Source: Petaurus breviceps papuanus (lineage: Eukaryota; Chordata; Mammalia; Diprotodontia; Petauridae). Taken from it: a stretch of 64,000 nt of DNA. The position numbers and the translations under genes are program-made. Shown here piece after piece: positions 21,773 through 32,301 of this stretch (position 1 is the stretch's first letter; every line of letters begins with the position of its first letter). Below the pieces are notes generated by a model. That model did no database searches and had not been told where the DNA came from. It worked only from the letters and a program-made list of their open reading frames with translations. The stretch lies in contig JAMXIF010001253.1 in assembly GCA_028583685.1 (NCBI GenBank), forward strand, positions 97,724,795 to 97,788,794, given 5' to 3'.

Positions 21773-22379
21773 CAAATGGTTTTAGCCATCCTTTTTTCTC
21801 TCTCCAGAAGATATCTAGATAGACTCTTCTCAATAAGAGAGCTAGTAAAATCTCTGTTTGGCAGTTAACAAAAGTCAAGGGAACCCTTTTCTCTCTCTTT
21901 TTTTTAAACTTGGGGACCTAGAATTTCCATTTATTTCCCTAGCTCCATCATTCACTATTGGTTAAATGTTTTCAAACACTTAAATCGCATTTAAATGCAC
22001 ATACACACACTATACATATGTGTGTATGTATATGTATGTATGTCTTTAGTAAGAAAAGTTTGTTGGGATTTTTGCAAAATGTTATATAGATTATTTCACA
22101 GCAACACAAAAACCACTGAGTTCTCAACCTTCAAAATATTCTCTAGTGGGAAGAAAGGAATTAGGGTCTTCCAAGTCCTGCTAAAATAGTGATCATACTT
22201 CATCAATGATTGACATGTTACTCATTACTTTCTTTAAGTGGAAATTCCTTTTCACGAGTTATCTTTAATCCCTTGGAATCTCTCAATCACAAGCTACTTT
22301 TTTCCATTCCCCAATATTTCTTTTTCTAAATGGTTATTGATATTTTTTGCTTTTATATGACTTTCATTTTGATATATTT

Positions 22380-22765
22380 CTCCCCTCCTCTCCCACTCAA
22401 TCATCTTATAACCAAAATAAAACAAGAAAAAAAAACAGTTCAGTAAAACTAACCAACATCAGCCAAGTGTGATGTTATATATGTAGTGTTCCATACTCAT
22501 AGTCCCCTATGCCTACAAAGAAGAAAATTTGGTATATTCCCATATATTTTATTTGGAGCCCAGCTGGGTTATTATTTTCAATATTTCAATTATTGTTATT
22601 GTTGTTGTTGCTGTTTTCCATTTACATTTCTTCAAATGTTAAGGATATTGTTTTTTCTGAGTCTATGAATTTTGCATCAGTTCATAGAAGCCTTGTATTA
22701 ATATACATGTCACATGTATATGTGTTAAGACTTTTTTTATAATCCAAGTCATCCTGGTTATTCTT
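22380..22765 (-). repeat. LINE 3' end fragment, antisense (L1 type likely)
   Basis: 'aacagttcagtaaaactaac', 'agtgttccatactcatagtc' and 'gaattttgcatcagttcata' follow the antisense order of a marsupial LINE 3' UTR and ORF2 terminus. The clade is judged by wording only. Confidence 0.5.
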
Positions 22766-22864
22766 CAGACGACATGAAAGGTTGGAGAAAATGACTCAGA
22801 TGATCACAAATCCTAAGATTATATATTTTGAAGATTATATATATTTGAATATATTTCTCCCATC

Positions 22865-23110
22865 TAACAATATTAATTTAACAATTTTTTAGTACATATC
22901 TATGTATAAGGCACTATGGTAATAATGGCTGTGTAGGGTACAAAGTTATATGTGGTGAGGTCTCCGCCCTCAACAAGAAATTATTAGGAAAGATAAGCTA
23001 TAAATGCAATGCAAGTCATCATTATATGATTTAGTGCTGAAATAATTGCTCTAAGACTACAAATGAGGGAGAATAGCTTCTGACTAGGATAATCAGGGAA
23101 ATTGGGAAGG
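22865..23110 (-). repeat. L2 3' region, antisense
   Basis: 'acatatctatgtataaggca', 'ggtctccgccctcaacaaga' and 'ttgggaaggcattctagagg' match the reverse complement of the L2 3' region in order. Confidence 0.65.
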
Positions 23111-23199
23111 CATTCTAGAGGATGTGGTGATGACAGTATACATTAATAGAAACAGAACATCCAAAGCAAGAGACATGTTAGCCCCACTGTCCTCTACCC

Positions 23200-23832
23200 T
23201 GGCCAGACCACATTGGGAGGATAATATTACTGTTAACTGGAAACTGCTACTGGTGGCATATTATAAAAGGATCATTGACAAACTTGAGCATATCCTGACA
23301 AAGATATATAGATATATATAGATATATATGGGATGATGAAGGTTATTCTGCTTGGCCCCAGAGGATAGAACTAGGAACAACAGGAAGAAATTACAGGAAA
23401 GCAGATTTTGGCTTAATATAAGAACAAATTTCTTGACAATTAACTGAAATAGTTGAGTGGGCTGCCTTGGATTAGTAGCTAAATGATGCAGGGAATAGAG
23501 TATTGAACCTGGAATTAGGAAGGCCTAAATTCAAATCTGGCTGCAGATTTACTAGCTATGTGACTTGGGGCATGTCATTTAACCTCTGTCTATCTCAGTT
23601 TCCTCACTTGTAAAATGGGACTGGGGACCAAATGAGTTCATATTTGTAAAGTGCTTTGTAAAATTCAAAGTACTAGTTATTATGATAATTATTCTTAGTG
23701 AGATTCCCAATTTTTAAGGTTTTCAATCAGAGGCTAGATGACTCCCCATTGAGGGTGTTAAAGAATGGTTGAATTAGGTGACCTCTGAAACCCCTTCCAG
23801 ATCTGAAATTTTCAGATTCTGTGATCTGGTCC
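23200..23832 (+). repeat. CR1/L3 LINE 3' UTR, split by a SINE
   Basis: 'ttctgcttggccccagagga', 'agaactaggaacaacaggaa', 'gcttaatataagaacaaatt', 'gagtgggctgccttgg' and, beyond the SINE, 'gtgagattcccaatttttaa', 'gaggctagatgactccccat', 'acctctgaaaccccttccag' form the CR1/L3 3' UTR in order. It is the sense counterpart of 3640-4200. A TA/GATA tract sits at 23303-23328. Confidence 0.8.
23470..23690 (+). mobile_element. CORE-SINE inserted in CR1/L3
   Basis: Head 'tgatgcagggaatagagtat', core 'gactgggg' variant, 'cagtttcctcacttgtaaaa', tail 'atttgtaaagtgctttgtaa'. 'attag' before and 'ttagt' after bound the insert in the interrupted L3 phrase. Confidence 0.85.
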
Positions 23833-23839
23833 TTGAAAG

Positions 23840-25055
23840 ATGGGTGGATTTTTAATAGCTAACAGGAGAAATAATAAACTCAATCTATAGCCTTCATTTC
23901 TTTCTAGTCTTCCTTCTGATCTCTTCTATACATTTAAAATTTTAACAGGAGAAAGGATGTTAGGCAGAAGAGTAAGCAAAAACCAGAGGAAGAAGGCAGA
24001 AGAAAAGAGTCCAGAGTAACTTGAAGGGGGGAGGAAGGCATGTTGGAAAGTACTGTGGGATGACTGGCAGATTCTAATTCTGATTTGTGCAGCCAGAGAA
24101 AGTGGAGAGAATCAGAGCATACAAATACATGTACTCAGCTCCAAGGCTGTGAAATGTAAAATATGTGAATGGTTTAATTTTTCATCAGCACTTTGAGCTA
24201 CATGTTCCAAAAGTTTCCCAAGCTGACTTAATTAAATTTTACCGAATGTAAGAGTAATGGGGCACCTTAGATTAGCCAGTATTGAAAGAAGCTAGAGGAG
24301 CTATAGAAAGAAGAAACCTCACTATACAGATGGCCTGGATAAAGCAGATATAAGCATAAATGTGTGATTTTATTCTCCCAATGGATTACTCTATCAGTAA
24401 AGGCTGCCAGAACTTCTCTTTTGCTACAGGGCTTCAAATTTTCACTGGGATTGCCTGTCAAGTATTTTGAAAGACATTTAATGAAAGTGCCCTGATTCCC
24501 CATAATCCTTTGTGACTGACTAGGTAGATGAACTATGTTAGTAATCCAAAGGTCATCTGCCCCAGGCTTGGTATTCACTAAGTAGTCAATTTTTTACTAT
24601 TCTTCGAAGATTTTGGTTAAAAATCTTCACAGAAAATCACCTCTGAAGAAATAACAAATCTGTAGACCTTGGACCCTGAGATTATTAATAAAGTAACTAT
24701 TCTATTCAGTCAACCACGAAGGAGATTAGAATAAGAAACCTTAAGTCGCTGCTGCCTTTGTACATCATTAAATGTGTGACCAACTTCACTGTTAACTATG
24801 TGATCCATATGAACATAAGATTTATGTGAACTTTATACAAATAATGAAAAAGAACAAAACAACAGAAGCTGAATGTCATAAAGTTAAAATGACAATTGAA
24901 GCATTTTTAAATGTATAGAAGAGAATAGAAGGAAGACTAGAAAGAAATGAAGGCTATAGATTGAGTTTGTTATTTTTAAAGCAAGTCATACATAAGAGAG
25001 ATTCACAGATTCATACACAATATTTGTTCTATTCTACTATGTCTATGGAAATGCC
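23840..25055. other. No gene or repeat recognised
   Basis: A 1.2-kb stretch with no repeat I can name. The 103-codon minus frame at 24578-24267 has no recognisable domain. An exon cannot be excluded by eye but nothing argues for one. Confidence 0.45.
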
Positions 25056-25059
25056 TATT

Positions 25060-25308
25060 TTATTTGGTCTGGGTGCAGTAGATAACATACTGGACCTGGA
25101 GTTAGGAAGATTTATCTTCTGGAGTTCAAAAGACATTTACTAGCTGTGTGACCCAGACAAGTCATTTAACTCTGTTTGTCTCTGTTTCCTCATCTGTAAA
25201 ATGAGATAGAGAAGGAAATGGCAAACCACTCCAGTACTTTTGCCAAGAAAACTCCAAATGGAGTCTTGAAGAGTCAGAAATGACTGATGAAGAACAAAAA
25301 TTTTGTTT
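25060..25308 (+). mobile_element. MAR1-type CORE-SINE, full length
   Basis: 'ggacctggagttaggaagat', 'ctgtttcctcatctgtaaaa', 'gaaggaaatggcaaaccact', 'ttttgccaagaaaactccaa' and 'gagtcagaaatgactgatga' give the MAR1 order from head to tail. Confidence 0.9.
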
Positions 25309-25309
25309 A

Positions 25310-26160
25310 ATTTCAAAATATCTTTTAAATTTTTAAGAAATTAAAATAAAAACACCCAGGATCCCCCCCTCAAAAAAAGAGATATAAGAATGCCCTTCCT
25401 TCTCATTCTTTGTTTCCCACCATTTTAGGTCAATAGTGTTCAAGTGGAAAATAGAGAGGTATGCCCTAGGAATGTTTAGGATACTTAGGTGACATTAGGT
25501 ACCCATTGTAACTGTCACAATCATTTGAAGAAGTATCTCAAACCTGTAAAGCTGCAGTTATTTTGAAAGTAAGAGTCCTGTTAACTTCTTTATGAGTTTA
25601 ATTTGTGAAATACACTGCTGAGAAAAACTCTAGGGGTCCTTGAGTTCATTTTCCAGTCAGTTCAGGGCAAATGAATTGCTTTAACCCTCTCTGCTGTCTT
25701 CATGCAGAGAAAAGTGAAGCCTAATCCTTCCCTATGGCTTTCAACCTATTTCCCTGGTTACCAGCTCTAGCAATGACCCCTGAAATTACAGGGACTTGTG
25801 TGTTTCCTCTGACAGGCAAAAAAAAAATTTTTTTTTCACTAAAACAGGTCAGCAAACATTATGCAGATGGAAAGCTACAACTGTGATTCTCATGAAAGGA
25901 TTATGTTGATGGTTGGTGTTTTAATAAGTCTAGCCCTACAAATTTGACATGTCAGACTTGAATTACTTAACATGTAACTGTATAGATCACAATCTTTCAG
26001 ATAATAATTAAAGGAAATTTTAGAAGCAGGCATACCCATTTGCTGAACAGGGGTCCTACACCCTTTTGGCAGTTTGGTTTCCAGTTCTTAGAATAATGGT
26101 TTTAAAAGCACAAAATAAAATACATAAGATTAAAAAAGAAATAAATTATAATGAAATAGT
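25310..26160. other. No gene or repeat recognised
   Basis: AT-rich sequence with poly(A)/poly(T) patches (e.g. 25819-25837). No domain-bearing frame. Confidence 0.45.
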
Positions 26161-26194
26161 TACTTTAGGTATTTTAAATAGAAAGTTTGTTTTT

Positions 26195-26322
26195 TTTAAG
26201 AAATCTGGCTAAATGACTTGCCTAGGGTCACAAATCTAGTAAGTATCTGAGACTGAAGTTGAACTCAGGTCCTCCTGACTCTAGCACCCGTATTCTATCC
26301 ACTGTACCACCTAGCTGCCCAT
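26195..26322 (-). mobile_element. tRNA-headed SINE
   Basis: Reverse-order SINE ('aaatgacttgcctagggtca', 'aactcaggtcctcctgactc', 'accacctagctgccc'). 'taggtattttaaatagaaag' before and a near copy, 'taggtattttagaaagaag', after are the target duplication. Confidence 0.9.
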
Positions 26323-26364
26323 AAATAATAGGTATTTTAGAAAGAAGTTTACCAACCCAAGATT

Positions 26365-26560
26365 AAGAATCATGGTGCAAGGGAAAGTATACTATCTCTG
26401 GGGTTAAAGGACTGAAGTTCAAATCCTGTTCCTAATGCTTACCACCTGTGTGAACTTGGGTAAATCTCAACCTCCCTGGAACTCAGATTTCTCTTCTGTA
26501 AAAATGAGGACTCGATGACCTCTGAGGCCTCTTCCACCTTAAATCTATGATCCTATTATC
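26365..26560 (+). repeat. CORE-SINE, '...gatgacctctgagg' tail class
   Basis: 'aagttcaaatcctgttccta', 'tgtgtgaacttgggtaaatc', 'tcttctgtaaaaatgaggac', 'cgatgacctctgaggcctct' and 'aaatctatgatcctatta' are complete and in order. Confidence 0.85.
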
Positions 26561-26894
26561 TATATTATTCTCCAGACACATAGTCCTCCAAAAAACAGTG
26601 ATGTAGGAGAAATTCAGTGCCCTAAGTTTCCCTCTTGAACATTTTTCCTCTTCAATGGGACCCTCAGATGCCCCGCATGCTCTTATTTTCTTATTTTTCC
26701 CTGTAAGTCTGCTCTTGGGGAAGGATAGGATCAATTTATTCATACTACAGTGAAAATGACTGAAAATGATATATAAAATGCTATCTCTCCTGAATATATT
26801 TTCATTTTAATGGAGAGCAAAGTTTTAAGCCAAAAAAAAAAACAAAGTTTATAACGATGAAATTTTAGACATCAGTAAGCTAGTCGAAGACTAA

Positions 26895-27860
26895 CTGAAT
26901 TCAAATCCTTACTCTGTACAAAGTGTAACACTAGGCACTAGGAATACAAAGACAAAAAATGAAAAAGTCTTGGGGCGGCTAGGTGGTGCAGTGAATAGAG
27001 CCCTAGCCCTGGAGTCAGGAGGACCTGAGTTCAAAATCGGCCTCAGACACTTAACACTTACTGGCTTTATGAACTTGGGCAAGTCACTTAACCCCAATTG
27101 CCCTGCCCTCCCCCCTCCAAAAAAAAAAAAATGAAAAAGCCTTCACCCTCAAGGCATAATAAGAACACATAGGTAAATATAAAGTAATTTGAGGAGGAAA
27201 GAAAAACTAACAGTTGAGGTGGTTCAGGGAAGGCCTCACAGAGTGGGTAGCACCTGAGCTGAGCCTAGAAGGAAGATAAGGATTATGGGAGTTAAAGATG
27301 AAACCAAGCGAATTCTAAGCATGAAGGACAGCTTGTACATTGTATTGAGGCAAGAGACAGAATGACAAGTTCAAGGAACAGCTAGTAGTCTAATTTGGCT
27401 GGAATATAATGTATGTAAAGGAAAATAATATGAAATAATAACATGATATAAGGATAGAAAGGTAGGTTGGGACAGATTGTTGAGGGTGTTAAATGCCAGG
27501 ATAAGGTGTTTATATTTTACCCCAGAGACAATAGAGAGATAATGAGGGTTTTTAGAAGGCAGTGTGACATGGTCAGACCTGGGATTTAAGAAGATTTTGT
27601 CATCTGTAAACAGTTTTCACCAGAGAGAAGAGAAACTGGAAACAGGGAGACCAATTAGGAGAATATTATAATAGCCCAGATGAGAGACAATGAAGGCCTG
27701 AACCACTGTGGTGACTGTGAGGAAGGTGAGAAATGTGATGGAGAGAGAGCCTGCAAGACTTGACAATTGACTAGATGTGGAGTGACAGAAAGGTGAGAGT
27801 CAAAAATGACTTGGAAATTATGTAGGTTTGCATGACAGAAATGTCAGCAACAGCTAGGAA
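26895..27860 (-). repeat. L2-clade LINE 3' region, split by a SINE
   Basis: Antisense L2 landmarks run continuously: 'aacactaggcactaggaata', after the SINE 'agccttcaccctcaaggcat', 'aggcctcacagagtgggtag', 'gttcaaggaacagctagtag', 'ttgagggtgttaaatgccag', 'tgacatggtcagacctggga', 'ataatagcccagatgagaga'. About 0.8 kb of L2, no frame. Confidence 0.85.
26972..27125 (+). mobile_element. tRNA-headed SINE with long target duplication, in L2
   Basis: Head 'ggggcggctaggtggtgcag', 'gagtcaggaggacctgagtt', 'gggcaagtcacttaacccca' and an A-tail. The 18-nt flank 'aaaaaatgaaaaagtctt' is repeated after the tail with one change (cctt), so the insertion is well defined. Confidence 0.95.
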
Positions 27861-28186
27861 GAGGAACCACAAATAGCAGCTTTGGAGTCACAGAGAAGCC
27901 TCAATGGAGCCCAGCTGATGGCGGAGAGATGGAGCCAGGAGACTTGTTCTGATCAGGATTCAGTCAGCGCTAAGAATATGAGCTACCCAGAGACTGTTTC
28001 CTCTCCCATCAGCGGCTTGAGACTCCATGGGAGAAAATGCCCCTTTGTATATTGGAGAGATTTCCCCTTGTTATCTACTTTGATATTCTGTCCTCATTAA
28101 AAACTTTGCTATTTGATGCTGAATCCCTGATTGTTTGGGATATAATGCACTGGGTGGAAGATGAATCAACATTTATAACTATAATA

Positions 28187-28607
28187 CCGTGTTTCCCCGA
28201 TAATAAGACCTATCCCGAAAATAAGCCCTCCCCTTACTGTGTAAGATTCCTCTAAAATAAGCCCTCCCCCGAAAATAAGCCCTATTGAGATTGCTACTGT
28301 AGTGAAGGTGATCCCCTGCGCTACACACTACATTACGGTACCCTCTGTATGCACCATCCCCCCACCCCAAAACACACGCCGCGCTCCGAGCTGCATCCAA
28401 TCAGAGCTGCAGCAGTGAGCGCATCATCCTGTTCTTCCCCAGTGATTTGCTTATTGAATAAAGGTACATTTTTTTGTTCACATTTACCTGTTTATTAAAA
28501 TTGCTGTCAATGTTCATTAAAATAAGCCCTCCCCTGAAAATAAGCCCTCTGGTGTTTTTCTGTCCAAAAAAATAATAAGACAGTGTCTTATTATCGGGGA
28601 AACATGG
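28187..28607. mobile_element. MITE with 23-bp terminal inverted repeats and TA duplication
   Basis: The left end 'ccgtgtttccccgataataa' and the right end (complement 'ccatgtttccccgataataa') match at 22 of 23 bases. The element is 421 bp and flanked by TA on both sides (28185-28186 and 28608-28609). Inside the ends the unit 'gaaaataagccctcccc' recurs several times, a subterminal repeat that produces the RAYFRG-repeat peptide on the minus strand. No transposase. TA duplication and end structure fit a non-autonomous Tc1/mariner or pogo-type transposon. It is CpG-richer than its surroundings. Confidence 0.93.
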
Positions 28608-28619
28608 TATCTCAAAGTA

Positions 28620-29125
28620 CTCCACTTGGACTTGAAATAGTTAGCAGGTTCCAGATTCCTATTCAACTCTCACTAGGTTGAGTTTTGCATATTTATAATG
28701 GTGTTCTTCAAAAGACATCCAAACACCAAAAGCATTAGAAGCTTTTAAAATGTTATCTTTTGTGCTGGTGTGCTCTGCTTCAAGAAAACATAGATATGTG
28801 AACATTTGAATTTATAAATCATGTAAAATAGAGGGTAACACTTGCCATTACAAAAAAGATTTTGTGAAGATCCTTTTAATATTGAATTATCCTATAGCAC
28901 TTAATATGGACACTGATTTATCAAAATTTGGTTTACGTATAAGTTTTAACAACATATCTCTTGTGTAAATGGGGGTAGACTTTTAAATATTCCTAACAAC
29001 AAATAGTTGGAGGAAAATAAGGCTAACTTTTGCTCTATATTGCTAAATCATATTATTTATCACTTCCATATTTACTGTCTGCTACTCTTTTAGTATAATA
29101 TGCACCATCAAAATATTCTTTATAT
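28620..29125. other. No gene or repeat recognised
   Basis: AT-rich single-copy-looking sequence, no domain-bearing frame. Confidence 0.45.
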
Positions 29126-29129
29126 AGTT

Positions 29130-29575
29130 AAATTTTAATTTTTTCTAATTACACATAAAAACAATTTTTAACAATTTTGAGTTCCAAATTATCTTGTACC
29201 CCCCTCACTAAAAAGGCAAGCAATTTGATAAAGAATATATATGTACAGTCAAGCAAAACATATTCACATATTAGTCATGTTGTAAAAGAAAACAGACAAA
29301 AAAAAGAAAAATTAAAATAATTTAAAATACAGTATGCTTTCATCTGCATTCAGATTCCATCATGTCTTTCCTGGCAGTGGATAGAATTTTTCATCATAGG
29401 TCCTTTAGAACTGTCTTGGATCTTTGTATTGCTGAAAAGTACTAAGTCAATCACAGCTGATTATGTGCAATATTTCTGTTGCTGTGTACAATGTTCTTCT
29501 GGTTCTACTCACTTCACTTTGCATTAGTTCATGTAAGTCTTTCAAAGTTTTTCTCAAAGGATCTGGCTTATCTTC
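29130..29575 (-). repeat. L1 3' end fragment, antisense, first part
   Basis: 'gagttccaaattatcttgta', 'ggcaagcaatttgataaaga', 'tattagtcatgttgtaaaag', 'catctgcattcagattccat', 'ttggatctttgtattgctga', 'cacttcactttgcattagtt' follow the antisense L1 3' UTR exactly in order. The sequence resumes at 30450. Confidence 0.88.
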
Positions 29576-29576
29576 T

Positions 29577-29930
29577 CTTTTTTGAAGTGAATGTGTTTAA
29601 TTTTTACATAAAGAATTAAATCTTGACACAATATTTGATAACTGCAAACACAGAACATCTTCAATGTTTTTCAAAGTTGATTGATATTTTGATCTTATAA
29701 TCATCAGTGCTGTGTTCAGAACCAAGGCTGCCATGAAGTCGCATGATACAACATGGGCAAGCACTGCCAGAAACATCTCAGATTCACTACACTTTGATTT
29801 TGAAGTAATTTTTGGTCATTGCACATTCAGAAACCTTTGACTGTTGCCAAATTTTTCTGACCCCTACGTTAAGTTATGTGACCCCATAAAGAGTTGCAAC
29901 CCACAGTTCAAGAGGTGCTGCTCTAAATAA
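29577..29930 (-). repeat. hAT-Charlie-like transposon end
   Basis: The minus strand starts 'gagcagcacctcttgaactg', 'tgggttgcaactctttatgg', 'ggtcacataacttaacgtag', resembling the 'cagtggttcttaaactgtgggtcgcgacccc' end of OposCharlie/SPIN-like hAT elements. I do not find the matching left inverted repeat, so only one end is supported. Confidence 0.6.
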
Positions 29931-30134
29931 CTTTTTGGTGGTGATGTTTGAAAAATGAAACATGACCCTTTTGTAATAGAGAATCATTTCAGAAAATCAA
30001 AGTATTCCCATATCTATTATGCCACTTGATCATTATTCCAAATCATTTATGGTGATGAGAATAGTAATACAATTTGGGGGTGTGATTTAATATAGTATTA
30101 AGTAAGCTGGTTATCTCTTACTTTTATTATGCAG

Positions 30135-30335
30135 TATATAATTTACTTGTCTCCAGTCCCTTTCTCCCTTCTAATCCATCTTGCATACTGCCACCAAGTT
30201 TGATCTTCCTCAGTCTTAATGATTCTCACATCTCCTACTCCTTTAAACCAAAATTGTCTGTAGACTAAAGTCCAAACTCTTTAGCCTGGCACTTAAGGCC
30301 GTTTATAGGAAAAGGCCAAACTTCCTTTCCTTTAT
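30135..30335 (+). repeat. L2-clade fragment, sense
   Basis: 'actgccaccaagtttgatct', 'agtccaaactctttagcctg' and 'gcacttaaggccgtttatag' match the L2-type block also seen at 44645-44935. Confidence 0.65.
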
Positions 30336-30449
30336 AAACTGCTACGATTTCCCTTTCATGGCCCCTGTTTGAAATCAACAGGTCTTCTCACCATTCACTG
30401 CTTGGGCTTGGCTCTTAGTTATCTTTGGTGTTCATCCCTCTTCACGTAG

Positions 30450-30565
30450 GACCGTCATTCTTATAACACAATACTGTTCCATCACAATCATACACTCCAA
30501 CTTGTTCAGTCCCCAATTGATGGACATTCCCTCAGTTTCCAATTTTTGCTACCATAAAACATCAA
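30450..30565 (-). repeat. L1 3' end fragment, antisense, second part
   Basis: 'cttataacacaatactgttc', 'acttgttcagtccccaattg' and 'tggacattccctcagtttcc' continue the L1 of 29130-29575 from the base where it stopped, so 29576-30449 is an insertion or a block rearranged into it. Confidence 0.8.
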
Positions 30566-30569
30566 GATA

Positions 30570-31135
30570 ATCTTAACAAATCAGGGCTAACTTTTAAATA
30601 AAAACAAAATAAAACTTTTTCCTGTCTTCAAAATCATTCCTGCCTTGAAAACTAACTACATATAACAAAGGGAGAAGAGAAAATGTTTCATTTTCTAATA
30701 ACTGTCTTGCTTTTAGAGTTCTGGTATAAGACATTTAACTTAAATAAATGTAAATGAACTCTTGTATACAGATCATTAAAGGAAAGGGCAAATGTAAATA
30801 GGAAAAATGATTAATATAGCCTACTTATTAATTAGGATCTTAGATATTTAATATAAAGAATTAGCTTAAGTAATAATAACACATATATAGTGTTTTAAGA
30901 TTTGCAAAGAGCTTTACAAATACCTAATTTTATATTTATACTTATTATAAAATATAACTATTACAAACAATACAAAATTATATAATTTTATATTTATATT
31001 TATCTAATTTAATACCTTGATTTGTGATTATATGCTTTTTGTGTTTTGGACCAAAACTACAATTTCACTGGTTTTCTCTCAGGGAGAAAATTCCTTTAAT
31101 CAGTGTAGATCAGCAGTGGTTATATGACATATAGT
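30570..31135. other. AT-rich DNA with a CORE-SINE tail scrap
   Basis: 'gttttaagatttgcaaagag' and 'ctttacaaatacc' at 30892-30925 are the antisense tail of a CORE-SINE. The rest is TA-rich with no frame or motif. Confidence 0.5.
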
Positions 31136-31139
31136 AGTT

Positions 31140-31262
31140 TCCTGAGATACTGAAAGGGCCAGTGAAAGAGTCACACAACCAGTATATGTCTGAAGCAGAA
31201 GTGGAACCCAGGTCTTTCTGACTTCAAGGCTGGCTCTCTATCTGCCACAACCATGTTGCTGT
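31140..31262 (-). repeat. MIR-type CORE-SINE, antisense
   Basis: 'gagtcacacaaccagtatat', 'agtggaacccaggtctttct', 'ggctggctctctatctgcca' are the reverse-order core and head. Confidence 0.65.
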
Positions 31263-31749
31263 GTTACCATGGGAAAATATTGATACAATAACTAGCTCTG
31301 TCTTGCAAATAACATAATATGTACAGTTTCTATACATTTGTGGCAGTTTAAACTCTTCTATCATTTGTTAGCAAGAATAGAACTAAAGCAAAGATAATTT
31401 ATTTCAAACAGTGAGAACATTTCTAACAGCAAACTACAATCTCATTAGCTATGGTCAACCTAGTTAAGTGTGAAAAGACTTATTACCAGAAGGTTGACCA
31501 TCAAGTTGTGAGAAAAAATTTATCTCCACAACCCACAAAGACCACCTATTAAGACTCTTGCATTGGTGGAATGAGGATATTTCAGGTTCTGACAATGGGT
31601 TAAAAAGACTCCAATTATTGAATGTGATCAATTTTCTTTCCTTCTAGTTATTTGTCCTTTCTCATTAGACAGGTATACACACATATGTCTCTGTAAGTTT
31701 CTGTTGAATATACATCTTCATTTGAGGATGATTTTCTGTATTAGGGTTA

Positions 31750-31895
31750 TGACAGAATTTATATAGAGCTTTAAGGTTTACAAAGTACTTTATATATGTT
31801 AACCTATTTGATCTTCATAAGTCCTGTGAGGTATATACTATTCTTACTGCCATTTTACAGATAAGGAAGCTGGGGCTGATAAAGATTAAGTGATA
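31750..31895 (-). repeat. CORE-SINE, antisense
   Basis: 'gagctttaaggtttacaaag', 'tttgatcttcataagtcctg', 'gccattttacagataaggaa' give the reverse-order tail and core. Confidence 0.8.
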
Positions 31896-31964
31896 GGGGG
31901 AAGGGAAGGGAAGAGGAGGCAAAAGAAGGAGAGGGGAGACGAGGGAAGTTGGAAAAATTTATAA

Positions 31965-32130
31965 CTAAGCATTTATACAGCATCTAATACATACCAGGCA
32001 CTGTGCTAAGCACTTTACAAATATTATCTCATTTGATCTTCACAACAACCCTGTGAAATAGGTACTCTAATTATCCCCATTTTAAAGTTGAGGAAACTAA
32101 GACAAACAGTGTTTCTGATTTGAATTCAGG
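31965..32130 (-). repeat. CORE-SINE carrying an L2-like 3' end
   Basis: It opens with the L2 terminal motif in reverse ('accaggcactgtgctaagca') and passes without a break into 'tttacaaatattatctcatt' and 'aggaaactaagacaaa'. This fused order is the known SINE design in which the 3' end copies that of the LINE that mobilises it. Confidence 0.8.
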
Positions 32131-32134
32131 TCTT

Positions 32135-32240
32135 CCTGAGGCAGCTAAGTGTAGCATAGTTGATAGTGCATCAGAGTTAGAAAGAGCCGAGTATGAATCC
32201 TGTCTCAGACACTTACTAGCTATGTGATCCTGACAAATTG
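32135..32240 (+). repeat. tRNA-headed SINE, 5' portion
   Basis: 'gaggcagctaagtgtagcat', 'tcagacacttactagctatg' and 'tgatcctgacaaattgaa'. The copy runs into a TA/GA microsatellite. Confidence 0.8.
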
Positions 32241-32241
32241 A

Positions 32242-32242
<1 letters not shown>

Positions 32243-32298
<56 letters not shown>
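32243..32298. repeat. (TA)n(GA)n compound microsatellite
   Basis: Ten TA units then a run of GA units, probably grown from the SINE tail. Confidence 0.95.

Positions 32299-32299
<1 letters not shown>

Positions 32300-32301
<2 letters not shown>

Noticed and set aside
24267-24578. 103-codon minus-strand frame as an exon
   Set aside because: It has no recognisable domain and no persuasive splice sites; at this length chance frames are common in the window.
28179-28400. Repeat peptide RAYFRG as a repeat protein
   Set aside because: It is the translation of the MITE's subterminal repeat units.
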